Source: Plumapathes pennacea (taxonomy: Eukaryota; Cnidaria; Anthozoa; Antipatharia; Myriopathidae). Taken from it: a stretch of DNA of 64,000 bases. Where the stretch lies: the NCBI GenBank assembly GCA_964036295.1, contig OZ038466.1, positions 14,976,001 through 15,040,000 on the forward strand. The letters run 5' to 3'. The notes beneath the pieces were generated by a model, which saw only the letters and a program-made list of their open reading frames with translations, searched no databases and was not told where the DNA came from. Positions 60,507 to 64,000 of the stretch are shown here, in pieces. How positions within the stretch are numbered: position 1 is the first letter of the stretch; each line of letters starts with the position of its first letter. A program made the position numbers and the translations under genes.

Positions 60507-60559
60507 CGTTCTTTATTTTGCTGGCTTTTCTCTTAAATCACTTTTCAATGGCATTCTTT

Positions 60560-60587
60560 GTTTTTAAATCCAAAACAATTTAAAAAC
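60560..60587. terminator. Gene-end hairpin, 10-bp stem
   Basis: GTTTTTAAAT, loop CCAAAACA, ATTTAAAAAC, between the 165-aa gene's end (60597) and PolB's start (60506), on the minus-strand block. Confidence 0.8.
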
Positions 60588-60596
60588 TTAACGCCT

Positions 60597-61094
60597 TTAA
60601 TAATACATAAATGGCTCATGACGACGACTCAAGACCTTTAATAACTCATACACCGCCACATTTATCCATAGCACGCTCATTGGCATACTCCCCGGAAACC
60701 CTGGTATGGCATCCTTAACGTCACCATCCCCTTTATGTTTCCACGCCGTCTCAAAATCTTTTTCAATGGACACACTACACTTTGACACTTGTTGAAATCG
60801 ATCCAGAACCTCTCTCCACCAACCCTCCCTCCAATCATTCATTAATCCATCACATAACTCATTTACACACATCACCACCTCGTGTGGAACCTTTATCGTT
60901 TCATTCTCAATTGCTCTCATCATTGACTTAAACTTATAATCTAATGTCAACGCAGTCACGTCAACCCTTGCAATATCTCTGAATCTTTTCATAAGTTTTA
61001 ATCTCTCTTTGAAAAAATTATCCATCTTTCTCTTCATTACCAATTTATAAGTCGCTTCGTCAACAACAAGTGTCTCTTCATCGTATTCATTCAT
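60597..61094 (-). CDS. Unrecognised protein, 165 aa
   Basis: ATG at 61094 (MNEYDEETLVVDEATYKLVM) begins exactly where the right TIR ends, so the TIR supplies its leader. Helical; VVMCVNELCDGLMNDWREGW and a C-terminus MPMSVLWINVAVYELLKVLS. No family recognised. Occupies the place taken by the coiled-coil gene (36004) at the other end. Confidence 0.6.
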   Translation of the reverse strand: MNEYDEETLVVDEATYKLVMKRKMDNFFKERLKLMKRFRDIARVDVTALTLDYKFKSMMRAIENETIKVPHEVVMCVNELCDGLMNDWREGWWREVLDRFQQVSKCSVSIEKDFETAWKHKGDGDVKDAIPGFPGSMPMSVLWINVAVYELLKVLSRRHEPFMYY

Positions 61095-61153
61095 CACGTT
61101 TCTCTTTCACTGGCTTTCCTTTTAAGCCTCTTCTTTTTTCAATGGCACTCTTT

Positions 61154-61181
61154 GTTTTTAAATTCAAAACAATTTAAAAAC
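61154..61181. terminator. Gene-end hairpin in right TIR
   Basis: GTTTTTAAATT, loop CAAAAC, AATTTAAAAAC: mirror of 35917-35944. Confidence 0.8.
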
Positions 61182-61210
61182 TTAACTCCTTTAATAATAC
61201 ACAAGTGTCC

Positions 61211-61531
61211 CTACTCCATTAAATGCTCAAGTTTAACTCTCAAATGATAAACCATCTCCCGTTGCTCCTCAGTACTTTCATCATTTAACTTTTCCCATGC
61301 ATCCATCATTTTCTTGTGTAATTCATTTATTTCCCTCTGTTCTTCTTCCTCTATCCTTTTTATATCTCTTCTAAATCCCTTCAACGCCCATTCTGGTGAT
61401 CCCCGACTCTCTAATTCACTTAATTGTTCTTTCAACCAGCGTTTTTTGCTCTTATCAAAAAAATCTATTACTTTTTTTTCTTTTGTGGGACCATCTCTTT
61501 TCTTCAAACTTTTTTCTGATTCAGGATTCAT
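61211..61531 (-). CDS. TIR-encoded charged protein, 106 aa (right copy)
   Basis: Identical in sequence to the product of 35567-35887; transcribed inward from the right terminus. Two identical copies double the gene dose or simply reflect TIR homogenisation. Confidence 0.75.
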   Translation of the reverse strand: MNPESEKSLKKRDGPTKEKKVIDFFDKSKKRWLKEQLSELESRGSPEWALKGFRRDIKRIEEEEQREINELHKKMMDAWEKLNDESTEEQREMVYHLRVKLEHLME

Positions 61532-61676
61532 CACGTTTCTCTTTCACTGGCTTTCTTTTAAGCCTCTTTTTTTCAATGGCTTTTCAATTGCCATCAATTC
61601 CATCCATTGCCATCCAAAAAGATTTTCAACGATTTTTAAAAATGCCTGTCATCCAAACCCGCCCCTCTATACTACT

Positions 61677-61682
61677 GCCGTA
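61677..61682. repeat. Right target-site duplication of element 2 (GCCGTA)
   Basis: Perfect copy of 35416-35421. Confidence 0.92.
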
Positions 61683-61850
61683 AAGTATTTTATTTCGGTT
61701 TGGGTTCATGTTCTCCAATCGCTTTTTGTTCCACCATTGGATAACTAGTTTCCATAACGCACTGACTTTGCAGCAGTCGTAGAAAATATGTGAAATTGTT
61801 TCATTCCGGCTCTCACAACCCTCACAATTGTGTGAGGTTTTGATTTTCAT
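61677..61850 (-). pseudogene. LINE zf-RVT fragment, right half of the split copy
   Basis: Minus-strand frame from 61850: HNCEGCESRNETISHIFYDC then LWKLVIQWWNKKR. The 'C..C....Et..HiFydC..v..lW' block is the zinc-binding region found near the end of LINE RT ORFs. Its continuation is on the other side of element 2 at 35421-35203. Confidence 0.65.
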
Positions 61851-62035
61851 TTTGGAGAGCAGCTATTTGCTAGTTGATGATAGTCTATGATAGGTAGTTC
61901 GTGTTACAACGGGGCACGAACTATCATCGAATATTATCACCGTTTGATCGGGGTTTTACACTATGTTCTACTATGCCAGCTACGTACTATGCATGACCAA
62001 ACACAAATGCACAAACATGACAGTTTATTATATAA
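61851..62035. other. Host spacer
   Basis: Contains an imperfect hairpin (GATAGGTAGTTCGTG / CACGAACTATCATC, about 61889-61936). No gene. Confidence 0.4.
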
Positions 62036-62651
62036 CTAGCGGGACCCCCGTAAAATACGGGGATTGGATTTCTTTTTTCTAACCCTAACATCAAAATCTC
62101 TCTGTAGTACATAACCACTCGACTGTACCACTCCCCGTTTTTCGAAATTCTTTTCCTTCTTTTCTCCTTTTTGAATTCAATTTCGAGCATCTCAAACGTA
62201 GTTTACCGCGTCAAAGTACAAACGTCCCTGCAGTGCATGTACCACTCGATCACACTCGACTCGTCGAACCACCGATCGTCCGACATCAAAATCTAGTTCC
62301 CGTTTTTCGAACATGCGGCAGCATCAGCCCCTTATCCAGACACCTGATAGCTGAAATTCTATTTCTACACTAAGACGGAATTCTCACCTTCAGTATTCGC
62401 GTCCTCGGAAAGGCTACGATCGAGAAGATTTCTGGCTTACTTTTGGCGGCGATTCAGTTCGAATTGACGATAAGGTAATTATGACTAACGACTACGCGAG
62501 CATTGGTTGCGTCAGAAATTCAAACCACGACATTATCTAATTACCGGTTTAATTTGTTACGTCACCAATCGAAATTATATCAATTTGTTACACACACACA
62601 CACACACATGAGCCGCGGTCAGCGGTTGCTAAGCGTATTATTATATAGAGA
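62036..62651 (-). mobile_element. Helitron-like element, minus strand
   Basis: Reverse orientation: CTAG at 62036-62039, then the hairpin GACCCCCGTAAAATACGGGG, (AC)n core, and the 5' end TCTC terminus at 62651. Very close to copy 1 (32254-32880). Confidence 0.75.
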
Positions 62652-63052
62652 CTAGCAGGACCCCCGTAAAATACGGAGATCGGGTGATCGAATTTCTTTT
62701 TTCCTAATATTTTTTGTCTTTTTTTTCCTTTTTGAATTCCATTTTGAGCATCTCAAACTCAATTTCAACCGTATTCGACTGTTTACCGCGTCAAAATACA
62801 TACGTCCCTGTAGCGCATGTACCACTCGACCGTACTCGACTCGTCGTACCACCGATCGTCCGACATCCAAATCTTCCCGTTTTTCGAACATGCGGCAGCA
62901 TCACCCCGCCATCCAGTCACTTGACACTCTGAAATTCTTCTTCTTAACTCAAATGGAACTCTCACCTTCAGTAATCGCGTCCCGTGGGCTTGGTTGAAAG
63001 GCAGCGGTCGAGAAGATTTCTGGCCTGCTTTTCCCGGCGATTCAATTCGAAA
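62652..63052 (-). mobile_element. Helitron-like element, minus strand, 5' part missing
   Basis: CTAG at 62652 abuts the previous element's 5' end, so these two are head-to-tail. It is cut at 63052 by the plus-strand copy that begins at 63053; its (GT)n core and 5' terminus are absent. Confidence 0.68.
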
Positions 63053-63093
63053 TCTCTATATAATAATACGCTTAGCAACCGCTGACCGCAGCT

Positions 63094-63140
<47 letters not shown>

Positions 63141-64000
63141 CAAATTGATATAATTTCGATTGGTGACGTAACAAATTAAACCGATAATTAGATAATGCGT
63201 GGTTTGAATTTCTGACGCAACAAATGCTCGCGTACGATCGTTAGTCATAATCACTGTATCGTCAATTTGAATTGAATCGCCGGGAAAAGCAGGCCAGAAA
63301 TCTTCTCGACCGCTGCCTTTCAACCAAGCCCACGGGACGCGATTACTGAAGGTGAGAATTCCGTTTGAGTTTAGAAAAAAAATTTCAGCTGTCAGGATGT
63401 CGGGCTGATGGTGCCGCATGTTCGAAAAACGGGAAGGTTTTGTCGGTCGATCGGTGGTTCGATGAGTCGAGTATGTGACGCGGTAGACTGCGTTTGAGAT
63501 GCTCAAATTGAACTCAAAAAGGAGAAAAGAAGGAAAAGAATTTCGAAAAACGGGGAGATTTTGTAATTTCGATTTGTGACGCAACAAATTAAACCGGTAA
63601 TTAGATAATGTCGTGGTTTGAATTTCTGACGCCACGTTAATGCTCGCGCAGTTGTTAGTCATAATTACCATACCGTCAATTCGAACTGAATCGCCGGGAA
63701 AAGCAAGCCAGAAATCTCTCAACAAAGCCCACGGGACGCGATTATTGAAGGTGAGAATTCCGTTTGAGTTTAGAAAAAGAATTTCAGAGTGTCAAGTGAC
63801 TGGATGTCGGGCTGATGCTGCGGCATGTTCGAAAAACGGGGAGATTTTGATGTCGGACAATCGCTGGTTCGACGAGTCGAGTATGATCGAGTGGTACATG
63901 CACTACAGGGACGTTTGTATTTTGACGCGGTAAACTGCGTTTGAGATGCTCGAAATTGAATTCAAAAAGGAGTAAAGAAAGAAAAGAATTTCGAAAAACG
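63053..64000 (+). mobile_element. Helitron-like element, plus strand, runs off the window
   Basis: Starts TCTCTATATAATAATACGC, long (GT)n at about 63098-63138, and an internal partial duplication starting near 63562 (GATTTGTGACGCAACAAATT). No 3' end inside the window. Confidence 0.7.

Larger units (their letters stand above)
35422..61676. mobile_element. Element 2: near-intact 26.3-kb Polinton/adintovirus-like virus
   Basis: Bounded by 587-bp TIRs starting AGTAGTATAGAGG and by perfect GCCGTA duplications. Encodes PolB, integrase, packaging ATPase, adenain-type protease, two double jelly-roll capsid paralogs, penton, virion proteins, a PLA2 domain, fibre proteins and thymidine kinase. Four blocks alternate in strand, meeting at two convergent junctions (42107-42139, 56236-56264), each with a hairpin, and one divergent junction (50075-50107). 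Identical-looking TIRs and mostly open genes suggest recent insertion. Frame breaks exist at PLA2/integrase, PolB C-terminus, one fibre gene and a possible ssDNA-binding gene. Confidence 0.95.
61090..61676 (-). repeat. Element 2 right terminal inverted repeat
   Basis: Inverted partner of 35422-36008, equal length. Contains the second copy of the 106-aa gene, a hairpin and two leader modules. Confidence 0.93.

Noticed and set aside
61889..61936. tRNA-like or regulatory hairpin in host spacer
   Set aside because: Imperfect stem only, without cloverleaf features.

Overview
The window is eukaryotic, transposon-dense DNA, most likely from a marine invertebrate and probably a cnidarian such as a coral. 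This is inferred from the mix of CR1/L2-type LINEs, Helitrons with (GT)n cores, a Merlin/ISXO2-type transposase fragment, a TTAA-flanked DNA transposon and Polinton/adintovirus proteins of types I recall from cnidarian genomes. I see no convincing host protein-coding gene and no RNA gene. Two large virus-like Polinton (Maverick/adintovirus) insertions dominate.

Element 1 (5867-18844, about 13 kb) is an old, decayed Polinton. It has ~311-bp terminal inverted repeats (TIRs) that differ at a few bases and a 5-6 bp target duplication (ACGGC). Its genes run mostly on the minus strand: small membrane proteins, a packaging ATPase, a major capsid protein (MCP), a plus-strand integrase and a protein-primed DNA polymerase B (PolB). 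Nearly all key genes carry frameshifts or stops. The left arm has a 54-bp-period zinc-knuckle array whose start codon and SAP-like N-terminus lie inside the TIR and are shared with PolB at the other end. The host repeat it landed in is also present in uninterrupted copies at 4721-5370 and 30237-30785.

Element 2 (35422-61676, 26,255 bp) looks much younger. It has 587-bp TIRs with no difference noticed, a perfect 6-bp target duplication (GCCGTA) and mostly open genes. It has four transcription blocks: (a) plus-strand 35567-42106, with coiled-coil genes of unknown role, a thymidine kinase and a zinc-ribbon protein; (b) minus-strand 50074-42158, with virion protein, penton, two MCP paralogs, protease, core-like proteins and a PLA2/integrase pair; (c) plus-strand 50108-56235, with packaging ATPase, collagen-like and other fibre proteins and a membrane protein; (d) minus-strand 61531-56281, with TIR gene, 165-aa gene and a very long PolB. 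It interrupts a decayed LINE whose two halves lie on either side.

The strongest new signal is regulatory. Many gene ends of element 2, including both convergent junctions, carry perfect or near-perfect AT-rich hairpins with varying sequence but conserved pairing. Virion genes instead have an AATAAA-like box just before the ATG, including at the only divergent junction. Element 1 has unrelated hairpins at several of its own gene junctions. This resembles the mimivirus 'hairpin rule' for mRNA 3' ends, which I do not know to be described for Polintons.

The rest is host repeat: LINE fragments at 19330-23330 and 25439-27412, a 1.5-kb TTAA transposon with a nested hAT-like MITE (23828-25334), a Merlin fragment, an ORF with 23-aa STPR-like repeats, and head-to-tail Helitron copies at 32254-35015 and 62036-64000. 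Stretches 1-4720 and 27765-30236 hold no gene I can support.
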